A stretch of DNA of 64,000 nt from Nocardia takedensis NBRC 100417. Its GTDB lineage: Bacteria; Actinomycetota; Actinomycetes; Mycobacteriales; Mycobacteriaceae. The translations under genes were made by a program, and so were the position numbers. Below the pieces are notes generated by a model. It did no database searches. It worked only from the letters and a program-made list of their open reading frames with translations, and was not told the origin of the DNA. This document shows positions 46,558 to 56,021 of the stretch, piece after piece (position 1 is the stretch's first letter; the number at the start of each line of letters is the position of its first letter). The stretch is taken from contig NZ_BAGG01000021.1 of the NCBI RefSeq assembly GCF_000308695.1, positions 1-64,000 on the forward strand. Direction: 5' to 3'.

Positions 46558-47097
46558 TCAGTTGTGGCAGGTGTCGTCGTCGTTGTAGAGGAGCATCTGG
46601 GTCACCTGGGCGGTGGGGGGACTCTGCAGGCGCAGGCCGAGGAAGCCGTAGTGGACGGTGGGGTCTTCGGCGAGGTCGGCGGAACTCCAGTTGTGGCCGA
46701 GGGTGAGGGTGGGGTAGGCGGCGCGGACCTCGTCGAGGGTGGAGCCGACGGTTATGCCTTCGGGGGTGGTGGCGGGCAACTTGTTGTGCATGATCGCGAC
46801 GATCTTGCCGTGTTTGGTGAAGCCGCTCGCGCCCGACGTGGTGGTGTAGCTGCCACAGCCTTCCGGATCGCCGCCCATGTCCTCAAGTTTCGCGATCTCG
46901 CCGGTGGCCTGGGCGTCCATCGTGGTCATGCCCAGGCGCAGCGCGCCGTAGCCGCGCGGGCCGAACACGGGGGAGGAGGTGTTGGCGGCCGACGGGGCCG
47001 CGACGGCCGGGGTGGCGGAGCCGGTGACGTCGTCCTCGCCGCAAGCGGTGAGAGCGGTCAGCAGCGCGGCTGCGATGACGGCACGTGCGATACGCAT
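46558..47097 (-). CDS. Small secreted lipoprotein of unknown function
   Basis: A 179-residue protein with the signal peptide 'MRIARAVIAAALLTALTAC' and lipobox Cys19. The mature part has 'GPRGYGALRLGMTTMDAQAT' and 'EGITVGSTLDEVRAAYPTL', two copies of a SmpA/BamE-like pattern seen in many actinobacterial lipoproteins, and ends 'LLYNDDDTCHN'. A GGGGGAA precedes the start. Function unknown. Confidence 0.85.
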   Translation of the reverse strand: MRIARAVIAAALLTALTACGEDDVTGSATPAVAAPSAANTSSPVFGPRGYGALRLGMTTMDAQATGEIAKLEDMGGDPEGCGSYTTTSGASGFTKHGKIVAIMHNKLPATTPEGITVGSTLDEVRAAYPTLTLGHNWSSADLAEDPTVHYGFLGLRLQSPPTAQVTQMLLYNDDDTCHN

Positions 47098-47347
47098 TGA
47101 TTCCCCCGATCGTCCCCGATGAACAGGTTCCGCCGGACCGGTGGAACCCGCGTACGGTGCTCCAGTCTGGTGCCGCCCACCCGCGCGGGTCAAGGCGACA
47201 CGGACCGGCACGCCGGCGCGAACCACTGCCGCGCGCGGAGGCAGCGGGCCGCAGCCGGGTACGTCGGGGCAGGCCACTGCACGGCGCGTAGGTGACGAAC
47301 CCCAGTCCGGCGACGCGGGGGGCCGGGACCGTCCGGTCCCGGTCTGC

Positions 47348-47360
47348 GACAATCGGACCG
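47348..47360 (+). promoter_or_regulatory. Leaderless promoter -10 of the DUF3017 gene
   Basis: GACAAT at 47348-47353 is six bases before the GTG at 47360. Confidence 0.6.
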
Positions 47361-47677
47361 TGAACGATGTCGAATCCGCCGCCGGGAGGCAGTCGAGTGC
47401 GTGGGGGCAGTTCTTGCGCTGTCACCTGCCGATGGTGGTGGTGACGCTCGTGATCGTGGTGGCGGTGGTGTTCGTCGCCCAGGATCGCTGGCGGCGCGGG
47501 GCGTTGTTCTTCGGCGGTGCGACGTTGTTGGCCGCCGCTTTCCGGTTGTGCCTGCCGACGGCGCGCGTCGGACTGCTGGCGGTGCGCAGTCGCCCGTTCG
47601 ACGTCGCCGCGTTGACCCTGCTGGGATCGGTGATCGTCACGCTGGCCGCGACCATCACCACCATCGGCGTCGGCTGA
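47360..47677 (+). CDS. DUF3017 membrane protein
   Basis: A 105-residue protein with three hydrophobic helices ('HLPMVVVTLVIVVAVVFVA', 'ALFFGGATLLAAAFRLCLP', 'LTLLGSVIVTLAATITTIGV'). In mycobacteria the DUF3017 gene follows folD; here it converges on metX. The start is taken from the leaderless promoter. Function unknown. Confidence 0.85.
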   Translation: MNDVESAAGRQSSAWGQFLRCHLPMVVVTLVIVVAVVFVAQDRWRRGALFFGGATLLAAAFRLCLPTARVGLLAVRSRPFDVAALTLLGSVIVTLAATITTIGVG

Positions 47678-47803
47678 GCGCCCCGCCGAGGCGAGACGAC
47701 CCGAGGGCAATCCGATCCGGTTCGATCGAACCGCCGAGGCGATCGGAACCCGGGCGCTCCGAACCGCGCAACCGACCGGATCCGAGCCGAAACCCGCCCG
47801 CTC

Positions 47804-48958
47804 TCAGCGGTGTTCGCGCGCCAACCGCATGGTCTCGATCAACAGCTTCGAGACCGCCGCCGCTTCGGTGAGGAATCCGTCGTGTCCGTCGCGGGAGTGC
47901 AGGATCTCGAGCCCGTCGCATCCGGGCAGACCCTCGGCGAGTTCGCGCTGGGTGTGCAGCGGGTACAGCCGGTCGGAGTCGACGCCGCCGACCACGCACG
48001 GCACGGGGGTGGAGGCCAGCGCCGCGGCGATCCCGCCGCGGCCGCGTCCGACGTCGTGCCGGTTCATCGCCTCGGACAGCAGTACGTAGGTGGCGGGATC
48101 GAAACGGGCGCACAGCTTCTCGGCCTGGTATTCGAGGTAGCTCTGCACCGCGTAGCGGCCGCCCGCGCGCGGGTCCTCGCCGTCCTGCGGGTCGTTGGCG
48201 AAGCGGTGGTCGAGTTCGCCTTCGGTGCGGTAGGTGAGGTGGGCGATGCGCCGCGCGATGCCCATGCCCGCGGTGGGGGCGCGGCCGGTGCCGTGGTAGT
48301 CGCCGTTCTGCCAGTCCGGATCGGCTTTGATGGCGGCGATCTGGGTGGTCTGCGTGCCGATCTGGTCGGCGGTGGCGCGGGCTCCGACGGCCAGGATCAG
48401 GGCGGCGGTCACGCGTTCGGGCGCGCCGATCATCCATTCCAGGACCCGCATGCCGCCCATCGAGCCGCCGACGACGGCGGCGAGGCGGTCGATGCCGAGG
48501 ACCCGGGTGAGGGCGATCTCGGCGGTGACCTGGTCGCGGATGGAGATCTCGGGGAACCGCGCGCCCCACGGTTTCCCGTCGGGGGCGAGGGCGGCGGGGC
48601 CGGTGCTGCCCATACAGCCGCCGAGGACGTTGGTCGCGACGACGCACCATTCGTCGGTGTCGACGGCGGCGCCGGGGCCGACGAGTCCGTCCCACCATCC
48701 GGCCTGCTGGTGGGTCTCGTCGGCCGGTCCGGTGACGTGCGAGTCGCCGGTGAGCGCGTGTTCGATCAGCACCACGTTGTCCAGGGCGGGGGACAGTTCG
48801 CCCCAGCGCTGCACGGCCAGTCGCACGTCGGGGATGATCGCGCCGTTCTCCAGGGCGACGTCGCCGATCGGGACGACGCCGAGACGTCCGTCGGGCGGGG
48901 GTAGTAGATCCGCTCCGGTGGCGGGTCGCCCGGTGCCGGGTTGGGTGCCCGCGATCAC
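47804..48958 (-). CDS. metX: Homoserine O-acetyltransferase
   Basis: A 384-residue alpha/beta-fold acetyltransferase that activates homoserine for methionine synthesis. The nucleophile is in '[15 protein letters not shown]'; other motifs are '[13 protein letters not shown]', '[12 protein letters not shown]' and the terminal catalytic His in '[11 protein letters not shown]'. The GTG start overlaps the metY stop by four bases, so the two are co-translated under the upstream SAM riboswitch. The M. tuberculosis metC-metA pair (Rv3340-Rv3341) is equivalent. Confidence 0.95.
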   Translation of the reverse strand: MIAGTQPGTGRPATGADLLPPPDGRLGVVPIGDVALENGAIIPDVRLAVQRWGELSPALDNVVLIEHALTGDSHVTGPADETHQQAGWWDGLVGPGAAVDTDEWCVVATNVLGGCMGSTGPAALAPDGKPWGARFPEISIRDQVTAEIALTRVLGIDRLAAVVGGSMGGMRVLEWMIGAPERVTAALILAVGARATADQIGTQTTQIAAIKADPDWQNGDYHGTGRAPTAGMGIARRIAHLTYRTEGELDHRFANDPQDGEDPRAGGRYAVQSYLEYQAEKLCARFDPATYVLLSEAMNRHDVGRGRGGIAAALASTPVPCVVGGVDSDRLYPLHTQRELAEGLPGCDGLEILHSRDGHDGFLTEAAAVSKLLIETMRLAREHR

Positions 48959-50283
48959 GTGGTCGCCGCCGCGAATCCGGCGCGTAGGTCGGCGAGGATG
49001 TCGTCGATGCCCTCGATGCCGACGGCCAGTCGGACCAGCCCGGGGGTGACGCCCGCGGCGACCTGTTCGGCGGGGGTGAGTTGCGAATGCGTGGTCGAGG
49101 CCGGGTGGATGACCAGCGACCGCACGTCGCCGATGTTGGCGACGTGGCTGTGCAGGGTCAGCGCGTCGACGAATTTCTTGCCCGCGTCGACGCCGCCGCG
49201 CAATTCGAAGGACACGATCGCGCCCGCGCCTTTGGGGGCGAGTTCCTTCGCCCGCGCGTGCCAGGGGGAGGAGGGCAGTCCGGCGTAGTGCACGACCACG
49301 ACCTCCGGGTGTTCGGCGAGGAATTCGGCGACGGCGACCGCGTTGGCGACGTGCCGTTCGACGCGCAGGCTCAGCGTCTCGAGCCCTTGGGCGATGAGGA
49401 AGGCGTTGAACGGTGATACCGCGGAGCCCAGGTCGCGCAGCAGTTGCACGCGCGCTTTGAGGGCGTAGGCGGGTGCGCCGAGGTCGGCGAAGACCGCGCC
49501 GTGGTAGCTGGGGTCGGGGGTGGTGAAGCCGGGGAAGCGGGACGAGCCGTTCTCGTCGCGCACCGTCCAGTCGAAGGAGCCGCCGTCGACGAGTACGCCC
49601 GCGATGGCCGCGCCGTGGCCGCCGAGGTATTTGGTGGCCGAGTGCACGACGATGTCGGCGCCGTGGGCCAGCGGCTGGATCAGGTAGGGCGTGGCGACGG
49701 TGTTGTCCACGATGAGCGGGACGCCCGCGGCGTGGGCGACGTCGGCGATGCCGTGGATGTCGAGGACGGCGCTGCTCGGGTTGGCGATGGTCTCGCCGTA
49801 GAGGGCCTTCGTGTTGGGCCGGATCGCGGCGCGCCACTGCTCGAGGTCGTCCGGGTTGTCGACGAAGGAGATCTCGATGCCGAGTTTGGGCAGCGTGTAG
49901 TGGAACAGGTTGTAGGTGCCGCCGTAGAGCTGCGGGCTGGACACGATGTGGTCGCCCGCGCCCGCGAGGTTGAGGATCGCGAAGGTCTCGGCGGCCTGCC
50001 CGGAGGACACCAGCAGCGCGGCGACGCCGCCTTCGAGCGCGGCGACGCGCAGTTCCACCACGTCCTGGGTGGGGTTCATGATCCGCGTGTAGATGTTGCC
50101 CGGTTCGGCGAGCCCGAACAGCGCGGCGGCGTGCTCGGTGTCGCGGAAGGCGTAGGAGGTCGTCTGGTAGATCGGCAGCGCCCTGGCGCCGGTGGCCGGG
50201 TCGGGCGTCTGGCCCGCGTGCACCTGTTTGGTCTCGAAGGACCAGGCGGCGGGGTCGATCGGGGACGGAGTGGCGTCGCTCAT
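48955..50283 (-). CDS. metY: O-acetylhomoserine sulfhydrylase (aminocarboxypropyltransferase)
   Basis: A 442-residue Cys/Met-metabolism PLP enzyme that makes homocysteine from O-acetylhomoserine and sulfide. Landmarks: '[19 protein letters not shown]', '[13 protein letters not shown]', '[12 protein letters not shown]', and the PLP Lys in '[13 protein letters not shown]'. GGAG lies seven bases before the ATG. It is the first gene of the metY-metX operon and follows a SAM-IV riboswitch and a short leader peptide. Confidence 0.95.
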   Translation of the reverse strand: MSDATPSPIDPAAWSFETKQVHAGQTPDPATGARALPIYQTTSYAFRDTEHAAALFGLAEPGNIYTRIMNPTQDVVELRVAALEGGVAALLVSSGQAAETFAILNLAGAGDHIVSSPQLYGGTYNLFHYTLPKLGIEISFVDNPDDLEQWRAAIRPNTKALYGETIANPSSAVLDIHGIADVAHAAGVPLIVDNTVATPYLIQPLAHGADIVVHSATKYLGGHGAAIAGVLVDGGSFDWTVRDENGSSRFPGFTTPDPSYHGAVFADLGAPAYALKARVQLLRDLGSAVSPFNAFLIAQGLETLSLRVERHVANAVAVAEFLAEHPEVVVVHYAGLPSSPWHARAKELAPKGAGAIVSFELRGGVDAGKKFVDALTLHSHVANIGDVRSLVIHPASTTHSQLTPAEQVAAGVTPGLVRLAVGIEGIDDILADLRAGFAAATT

Positions 50284-50323
50284 GCTGTGCTCCAGGGGAG
50301 AGGGTTGTTCGCCGGACCGACGG

Positions 50324-50356
50324 TCATCGCGGGGCGCGGAACGGACAACGACACAT
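50324..50356 (-). CDS. Ten-residue leader peptide between SAM riboswitch and metY
   Basis: ATG to TGA encodes MCRCPFRAPR. A perfect AGGAGG (50365-50370 on the opposite strand as CCTCCT) lies eight bases before the ATG, the best Shine-Dalgarno in this leader. The stop is 40 bases before the metY ATG and in another frame. Cys codons at positions 2 and 4 recall the cysteine-sensing short ORFs upstream of sulfur genes in mycobacteria. Translation is inferred. Confidence 0.55.
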   Translation of the reverse strand: MCRCPFRAPR

Positions 50357-50383
50357 CGGGGATACCTCCTGAACAGCGCGCTT

Positions 50384-50402
50384 GCTCCCGGCCTTCGGGA
50401 GC
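50384..50402 (-). promoter_or_regulatory. Hairpin directly after the SAM riboswitch aptamer
   Basis: GCTCCCG and CGGGAGC pair across a five-base loop and overlap the aptamer's 3' edge by two bases. It lies between the aptamer and the AGGAGG of the leader peptide, so it may be part of the expression platform. No T-tract follows, which favours control of translation. Confidence 0.5.
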
Positions 50403-50484
50403 CCGGTCATCACCCGGAGCACCCCACCGCAGCTGGAGGGTTGCCGTCCAGCTAGCCGGGGCTTGACGCTGGCACTCATGACCC
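50401..50484 (-). ncRNA. SAM-IV riboswitch upstream of metY-metX
   Basis: Reading along the minus strand, GGGTCATGAGTGCCAGCGTC begins the element, then CAAGCCCCGGCTAGCTGG, CGGCAACCCTCC and GCGGTGGGGTGCTCCGGGTG, closing with GATGACC, which pairs with the opening GGTCAT. This is the known SAM-I/SAM-IV core (CAAGC, GGCAACC, GTGGGGTGC). The actinobacterial subtype upstream of methionine genes is SAM-IV. Binding of S-adenosylmethionine should switch off metY-metX. Confidence 0.92.
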
Positions 50485-50916
50485 GTCGAACATCGTAACC
50501 GGCGCGCGCCCGGTGCTCGAAATCCGTCCGGTCGTCCCGCTCGCCCGGACGGCGTCCCCTTCCCGGATGATCGCCGGAACGTTGCCGGGCCCGCGCGGGC
50601 CGAGCGCGCCCACCGGCCGCGCGGACCGCGCCGGAGCGGCCGCGTGGGCCACCGCGGGACGGTGCGCCGCGTCACCCCGGACCTACTTGTGGGTAACAAA
50701 TCACAGCTCACACCCGGTACGCTGCGAGGTCCCGCACAGTGGCACCTCCCCGCGCGGTGAACGGGGCAGCAGCAGTACGCTTGTCTTGTTTGCACCACAC
50801 GTCCCGCCGACAACGCGGGACATATACGTTGTCTGTTGGAACAGCTGGGGTCCGCTCACAAGCGTGTTCGCCTGGCCGTGCAATGAGGGCACCATCCTAG
50901 GAGGACACGAAGATCC
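50485..50916. other. Divergent promoter region between metY and icd
   Basis: The 432 bp between the riboswitch and icd must hold the promoters for both directions. Short A/T-rich patches occur around 50685-50715 (GGGTAACAAATCACAG) and 50805-50840, the likeliest promoter sites. No gene is supported here. Confidence 0.55.
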
Positions 50917-52134
50917 ATGTCCAAGATCAAGGTTGAAGGCACCGTCGTAGAACTCGACGGCGACGAGATGACTCGGATCATCTGGCAGTTCATCAAGGAC
51001 AAGCTGATCCACCCGTATCTCGACGTGAACCTCGAGTACTACGACCTCGGCATCGAATACCGTGACAAGACCGACGACCAGGTCACGATCGACGCCGCGA
51101 ACGCGATCAAGGAACACGGTGTCGGCGTCAAGTGCGCCACGATCACCCCGGATGAGGCTCGGGTCGAGGAATTCGGCCTGAAGAAGATGTGGCGCTCGCC
51201 CAACGGCACCATTCGCAACATCCTCGGCGGCACGATCTTCCGCGCGCCCATCATCATCTCGAACGTTCCGCGTCTGGTCCCCGGCTGGACCAAGCCCATC
51301 ATCATCGGCCGCCACGCATTCGGCGACCAGTACCGCGCCACCGACTTCAAGGTGTTCCAGGCGGGCACGGTCACCCTCACCTTCACCCCCGAGGACGGCA
51401 GCGAGCCGATCGTCCACGAGGTCGTGAAGATGCCCGAGGACGGCGGCGTCGTCATGGGCATGTACAACTTCAAGAAATCCATCGAGGATTTCGCGCGGGC
51501 CTCGTTCAACTACGGCCTGCAGCAGAACTACCCGGTCTACATGTCGACCAAGAACACCATCCTCAAGGCCTACGACGGCATGTTCAAGGACACCTTCCAG
51601 GAGGTGTTCGACGCCGAGTTCAAGACCCAGTTCGACGCGGCCGGGCTCACCTACGAGCACCGCCTCATCGACGACATGGTCGCCTCCTCCATGAAGTGGG
51701 AGGGCGGCTACGTCTGGGCGTGCAAGAACTACGACGGCGACGTGCAGTCCGATACCGTGGCGCAGGGCTTCGGCTCGCTGGGCCTGATGACCTCGGTGCT
51801 GCTGACCCCGGACGGCAGGACCTGTGAGGCCGAGGCCGCGCACGGCACGGTGACCAGGCACTACCGCCAGCACCAGCAGGGCAAGCCGACCTCGACCAAC
51901 CCGATCGCGTCGATCTTCGCCTGGACCCGCGGCCTCGAGCACCGCGGCAAGCTGGACAACACCCCCGAGGTGATCGGCTTCGCGCAGACCCTCGAGGACG
52001 TCGTCATCAAGACCGTCGAGGGCGGTCAGATGACCAAGGACCTCGCGCTGCTGGTCGGCGGCGATCAGGGGTATCTGAGCACCGAGGAGTTCCTCGGCGC
52101 GCTCGACGAGAACCTGGCCCGCGCGCTGCGCTGA
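50917..52134 (+). CDS. icd: NADP-dependent isocitrate dehydrogenase (homodimeric, eukaryote-like type)
   Basis: A 405-residue TCA-cycle enzyme of the type II class, matching M. tuberculosis Icd1: '[19 protein letters not shown]', '[17 protein letters not shown]', '[14 protein letters not shown]', '[20 protein letters not shown]' and '[16 protein letters not shown]'. An AGGAGGA lies upstream at a slightly long spacing. It is divergent from the metY-metX operon, as in mycobacteria, and is followed by two terminator-like hairpins. Confidence 0.97.
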   Translation: MSKIKVEGTVVELDGDEMTRIIWQFIKDKLIHPYLDVNLEYYDLGIEYRDKTDDQVTIDAANAIKEHGVGVKCATITPDEARVEEFGLKKMWRSPNGTIRNILGGTIFRAPIIISNVPRLVPGWTKPIIIGRHAFGDQYRATDFKVFQAGTVTLTFTPEDGSEPIVHEVVKMPEDGGVVMGMYNFKKSIEDFARASFNYGLQQNYPVYMSTKNTILKAYDGMFKDTFQEVFDAEFKTQFDAAGLTYEHRLIDDMVASSMKWEGGYVWACKNYDGDVQSDTVAQGFGSLGLMTSVLLTPDGRTCEAEAAHGTVTRHYRQHQQGKPTSTNPIASIFAWTRGLEHRGKLDNTPEVIGFAQTLEDVVIKTVEGGQMTKDLALLVGGDQGYLSTEEFLGALDENLARALR

Positions 52135-52168
52135 GCCGGTCCGGGGCGGGTCACGAGCCCGCTCCGCC

Positions 52169-52242
52169 TCCGGCGCTGGGGCATCCCCGGCGCCGGACCC
52201 CACCGGGCACCCGCCCACCTTCCACGGTGGTTCGGGTGCCCG
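52169..52242 (+). terminator. Tandem hairpins after icd
   Basis: First hairpin: TCCGGCGC (52169-52176) with GCGCCGGA (52190-52197) and an inner GGGG/CCCC. Second: CGGGCACCCG (52204-52213) with CGGGTGCCCG (52233-52242) and an inner CCACC/GGTGG, followed by ATTTCGTT. Together they should end icd transcription before the MFS gene. Confidence 0.7.
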
Positions 52243-52257
52243 ATTTCGTTCCCGGGA

Positions 52258-53547
52258 GTGGCTCAGCTCACCTCGGATCGGGATGATTTCGCGGCGAACG
52301 GCCCGTTGCACACAGACGTGACCGATTCCGTCGACGCGCCACCGCACCCGTCCGACGCCCGGGTCGATTGGCATGTGCCCGCCATGCTGGCGCTGGCCCT
52401 CGGCGGATTCGGCATCGGCACCACCGAGTTCGTCACGATGGGCCTGCTGCCCGATATCGCGGCGGCGATGCAGGTCTCCGAGCCGACCGCCGGGCACGCG
52501 GTCTCCGCCTACGCCTTGGGCGTGGTGATCGGCGCGCCCCTGATCGCGGCGCTGTGCGCCCGCGTTCCGCGCAAGCGCCTGCTGATGGCGTTGATGGTGG
52601 CCTTCACCCTGGGCAATCTCGCGACGGTGCTGGCGCCGAGTTTCGTCCCGCTCGTGGCGGCCCGTTTCGTGGCCGGTCTGCCGCACGGCGCGTATTTCGG
52701 CGTGGCCTCGCTGGCGGCGGCGACGTTGGCTCCGGCGGGACAGCGCGCCAAGGCCGTAGCGGCGGTTATGCTGGGTCTGAGCGCCGCCAACGTTGTCGGC
52801 GTTCCCGTAGCGACGTGGTTGGGGCAGCATCTGGGCTGGCGCAACGCTTACGTCGTGGTCACGCTGATCGGCGTGGCGACGGTTCTCGCGCTGCTGCGCT
52901 TCGTCCCGGAACTCACCGGGCTCTCCACGACCGATCCCCGCACCGAACTCGGCGCCCTGCGCCGCCCGCAGGTGATCCTGACCCTGGCGGTGGGCGCGAT
53001 CGGCTTCGGCGGCATGTTCGCCGTCTACACCTACGTCACCACCACGCTGACCGACGTCGCGGGCATGTCGTTGGGGCTGGTCCCGATCGTGCTGATGCTG
53101 TTCGGCCTGGGCATGGTGGCGGGCAACATCCTCGGCGGCGTGCTCGCCGATCGCGGCGTGGATCGCGCGATCTTCCTGGCCCTGGTCGCGATGGTGGTCA
53201 TCCTGGCGCTGTTCGTCGCGGCCGCGCACAACCCGTTCACGGCCGCGATCGGGGCGTTCCTGATCGGCGCGTCCGGTGCGGCGCTCGCGCCCGGCTTGCA
53301 GACCCGGTTGATGGATGTGGCCGCCGACGCGCAGACGCTGGCGGCGGCGCTCAACCACGCCGCGCTCAACATCGCCAACGCGGCGGGCGCGTGGCTGGGC
53401 GGTCTGGTCATCGCGGCGGGCCTCGGCTACACCGCGCCCGCCGCGGTCGGCGCGGGTCTGGCGGTGCTCGGCGTGCTGCTGTTCGCGGTGACGGTGTGGA
53501 CCGCACGACGCGCGACGCCGGCCCCCGAGGTGGTCGTCCGGTCGTGA
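52258..53547 (+). CDS. MFS transporter, drug-efflux type
   Basis: About 429 residues with twelve predicted membrane helices. The motif region 'GLLPDIAAAMQVSEPTAGH', 'YALGVVIGAPLIAAL' and 'RVPRKRLLMALMVAFTLGN' matches the AraJ/CmlA/YdhP-like DHA1 branch of efflux proteins. The GTG at 52258 is used, with a GTG at 52318 as the alternative (the first 40 residues are polar and poorly constrained). No regulator is obviously dedicated to it; the TetR gene 55 bp downstream controls itself and the following operon. Confidence 0.88.
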   Translation: MAQLTSDRDDFAANGPLHTDVTDSVDAPPHPSDARVDWHVPAMLALALGGFGIGTTEFVTMGLLPDIAAAMQVSEPTAGHAVSAYALGVVIGAPLIAALCARVPRKRLLMALMVAFTLGNLATVLAPSFVPLVAARFVAGLPHGAYFGVASLAAATLAPAGQRAKAVAAVMLGLSAANVVGVPVATWLGQHLGWRNAYVVVTLIGVATVLALLRFVPELTGLSTTDPRTELGALRRPQVILTLAVGAIGFGGMFAVYTYVTTTLTDVAGMSLGLVPIVLMLFGLGMVAGNILGGVLADRGVDRAIFLALVAMVVILALFVAAAHNPFTAAIGAFLIGASGAALAPGLQTRLMDVAADAQTLAAALNHAALNIANAAGAWLGGLVIAAGLGYTAPAAVGAGLAVLGVLLFAVTVWTARRATPAPEVVVRS

Positions 53548-53566
53548 ACCGGACCCGCGCGGCAGA

Positions 53567-53584
53567 ACATACACACCTGTACGT
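53567..53584 (+). promoter_or_regulatory. TetR operator upstream of its own gene
   Basis: ACATACAcaccTGTACGT is the same palindrome as at 54283-54300 with one changed base in the right arm and a different spacer. It lies just before TAGAAT (53590-53595), the -10 of a leaderless start at 53603, so binding would block the promoter. Confidence 0.75.
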
Positions 53585-53602
53585 AAGTGTAGAATCGACC
53601 GA

Positions 53603-54241
53603 ATGACCGGGACCGACGCCACCAAGCCGCGGCGGCGGACGCAGGAGCAGCGCAGCAGCGAGATGCGCACCCGTCTGCTCGACGCCACCATCGACTGCCT
53701 GGTCGACTACGGCTACGCGGGCACCACCACGCCCCGCGTCGCCGAGCGCGCGGGCGTGACGCGCGGCGCCCAGGTCCACCATTTCGGGTCCAAGGCCGAT
53801 CTGGTGGTGGCCGCGGTCAGCAGACTGGCCCAGCGCCGCGCCGAGACGGCCATGCGGGAGATGGACCGCGTGGTCGTCGGGGTGGACCCGCTCGAGGTCA
53901 CCCTGGACTACCTGTGGGAACTGCACCAGGGGCCGCTGTTCATCGCGACGGTGGAGTTGTGGGTGGCGGGGCGCACCGATCCGGTGCTGGCCTCGGCGAT
54001 GGAGAAGGTCGAACCGTTCGTGAACAACGCGGTGCTCACGGCGGTGGTCCGTTTCGTGCCCGACGAACTGCGCCGCAAGGAGGCGCGCGATTTCGTCTAC
54101 ACGGCGATGGACGCGCTGCGCGGCATCCTGATCGCCAACTTCATCGATGCCGATTCCGAGCGCGCGCGCCGTCGCTGGCGGCGGGCCTGTGTGCACCTGC
54201 GGGCGATGGCGGGTGTCGCGAAGGTCGTCTCGGCCGACTGA
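53603..54241 (+). CDS. TetR-family repressor of the adjacent acyl-CoA operon
   Basis: A 212-residue regulator with the N-terminal helix-turn-helix 'RLLDATIDCLVDYGYAGTTT', 'VAERAGVTRGAQVHHFGSKA', and a helical ligand domain. The promoter appears leaderless. Matching 18-bp operators upstream of this gene and of the thiolase-like gene point to autoregulation plus control of the operon, perhaps with an acyl-CoA as inducer, as is usual for such regulators. Confidence 0.92.
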   Translation: MTGTDATKPRRRTQEQRSSEMRTRLLDATIDCLVDYGYAGTTTPRVAERAGVTRGAQVHHFGSKADLVVAAVSRLAQRRAETAMREMDRVVVGVDPLEVTLDYLWELHQGPLFIATVELWVAGRTDPVLASAMEKVEPFVNNAVLTAVVRFVPDELRRKEARDFVYTAMDALRGILIANFIDADSERARRRWRRACVHLRAMAGVAKVVSAD

Positions 54242-54282
54242 ATTCCGTCCGTACCCGGTCCCGGTCACACCGTTGTGGTGTT

Positions 54283-54300
54283 ACATACATATCTGTATGT
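54283..54300 (+). promoter_or_regulatory. TetR operator upstream of the thiolase-like operon
   Basis: ACATACAtatcTGTATGT is a perfect palindrome 53 bp before the first gene of the operon. Confidence 0.8.
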
Positions 54301-54352
54301 TTGTTTTCATCGCAGGGATCGCCCGCACGGGCGACCGACCCGAGGGAGTTCG

Positions 54353-55558
54353 ATGACGAACAAGGTCTACGTGATCGGCGTCGGCATGACGAAGTTCGAG
54401 AAGCCCGGACGGCGCACCAACGAGGACGGCAGCGCCTGGGACTATCCCGACATGGCCAGGGAATCGGGGACCAAGGCCCTCGCCGACGCGGGCATCGATT
54501 ACCGCGAGATCGAGCAGGCTTTCGTCGGCTACGTCTACGGCGAATCGACCTCGGGGCAGCGCGCGGTCTACGAACTCGGCCTGACCGGCATCCCGGTGGT
54601 CAACGTCAACAACAACTGTTCGACCGGGTCCACCGCGCTGTATCTGGCCGCGCAGACCATCCGCGGCGGCCTGGCCGACTGCACCCTGGCGCTCGGCTTC
54701 GAGAAGATGCAGCCCGGTTCGCTCGGCTCCACCTGGGACGACCGCGAACAGCCGATGGTCAAGCACATCATGGCGCTGGCCGAGATCTCGGAGGTGAAAC
54801 TCCCGCCCGCGCCGTGGATGTTCGGCGCGGCGGGCCGCGAGCACATGAAGCAGTACGGCACCACCGCCGAACACTTCGCGCGCATCGGCCACAAGAACCA
54901 CCTGCACTCGGTGAACAACCCGTATTCGCAGTTCCAGGACGAATACAGCCTCGACGACATCCTCGCCGCGCGGATGATCTACGACCCGCTGACCAAACTC
55001 CAGTGCTCGCCCACCTCCGACGGTTCGGGCGCGGTGGTGCTGGCGAGCGAGGATTTCGTGGACCGGCACGGACTGGCCGGGCAGGCCGTGGAGATCGTCG
55101 GCCAGGCGATGACCACCGATTTCGCCTCCACCTTCGATGGCACCGCCAAGAACCTCATCGGCTACGACATGAACGTCGAGGCCGCTCGCAAGGTCTACGA
55201 CCAGTCCGGCCTCGGTCCGCGCGACTTCCAGGTCATCGAGTTGCACGACTGCTTCTCCGCCAACGAACTGCTGCTCTACGAGGCCCTCGGCCTGTGCGGG
55301 GAGGGCGAGGCGGGCTCGTTGATCGACGCCGGAGCCACCACCTACGGCGGCACGTGGGTCGTCAACCCGTCCGGCGGTCTCATCTCCAAGGGCCACCCGC
55401 TCGGCGCGACCGGGCTGGCCCAGTGCTCCGAACTGACCTGGCAGTTGCGCGGCGCGGCCGACCGCCGCCAGGTCGACGGTGTCACCGCCGCCCTGCAACA
55501 CAACATCGGACTCGGCGGCGCGGCCGTCGTCACCGCCTACCAGCGCGCCGAGCGCTGA
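54353..55558 (+). CDS. Thiolase-like lipid-transfer protein (SCP-x type)
   Basis: A 401-residue thiolase-fold protein. The nucleophile is Cys89 in '[13 protein letters not shown]'; the other active-site loops are '[14 protein letters not shown]' and '[18 protein letters not shown]'. These features fit the SCP2-thiolase branch, whose bacterial members often take part in steroid or branched side-chain degradation. GAGGGAG precedes the ATG. It begins a five-gene operon with SRPBCC, MaoC, SDR and acyl-CoA dehydrogenase genes. Confidence 0.9.
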   Translation: MTNKVYVIGVGMTKFEKPGRRTNEDGSAWDYPDMARESGTKALADAGIDYREIEQAFVGYVYGESTSGQRAVYELGLTGIPVVNVNNNCSTGSTALYLAAQTIRGGLADCTLALGFEKMQPGSLGSTWDDREQPMVKHIMALAEISEVKLPPAPWMFGAAGREHMKQYGTTAEHFARIGHKNHLHSVNNPYSQFQDEYSLDDILAARMIYDPLTKLQCSPTSDGSGAVVLASEDFVDRHGLAGQAVEIVGQAMTTDFASTFDGTAKNLIGYDMNVEAARKVYDQSGLGPRDFQVIELHDCFSANELLLYEALGLCGEGEAGSLIDAGATTYGGTWVVNPSGGLISKGHPLGATGLAQCSELTWQLRGAADRRQVDGVTAALQHNIGLGGAAVVTAYQRAER

Positions 55559-55573
55559 GCGAGGGGAATCGTC

Positions 55574-56011
55574 ATGGGACACATCGAAGCCACCAAGGAC
55601 GTCGCGGCCGCGCCGGAGGCGCTGTGGGCGGTCGTGGCCGACCCGCAGACCTGGGAGCGGTGGTTCACCATCCACGAACGGTTCCTCGAAGAACCGCCCG
55701 CCGCGCTCGCGCCCGGCGCGAAACTCGTCGCCAAGATCGTCATGCTCGGGATGGCGAACACCCTGGAGTGGACGGTCGTCGCCGTGGACGCGCCGCATCG
55801 GCTCACCCTCGGCGGCAAGGGCATGGCCGGTGTCGAGACCGAATTCAGTTTCGACATCAGGCCCGGGGCCGACGGCGGCAGCACGATCGGCGTCTCCGGC
55901 GATTTCACCGGCGCGCTCATCAAGGGCGCGTTGGGCAAGGCCGTGGAGAAGGACGGCCTGGCCCAACTCGATGCCTCCCTGGACAAGCTCGACGCGCTGG
56001 CCGCGGCCTGA
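55574..56011 (+). CDS. SRPBCC-family protein
   Basis: A 145-residue START/Bet v1-like fold that forms a hydrophobic ligand pocket: 'MGHIEATKDVAAAPEALWAV', 'DPQTWERWFTIHERF', 'LEWTVVAVDAPHRLTLGG' and a final amphipathic helix. It starts 15 bp after the thiolase-like gene, with GAGGGG upstream. It may bind an intermediate or carrier lipid; no reaction can be assigned. Confidence 0.88.
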   Translation: MGHIEATKDVAAAPEALWAVVADPQTWERWFTIHERFLEEPPAALAPGAKLVAKIVMLGMANTLEWTVVAVDAPHRLTLGGKGMAGVETEFSFDIRPGADGGSTIGVSGDFTGALIKGALGKAVEKDGLAQLDASLDKLDALAAA

Positions 56012-56021
56012 GGCGGCGACG

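Noticed and set aside
50701..53691. A 996-codon open frame on the minus strand across icd and the MFS gene
   Set aside because: It is antisense to two well-supported genes, has Arg/His/Asp/Gln-rich random composition, and is an effect of high GC at third codon positions.
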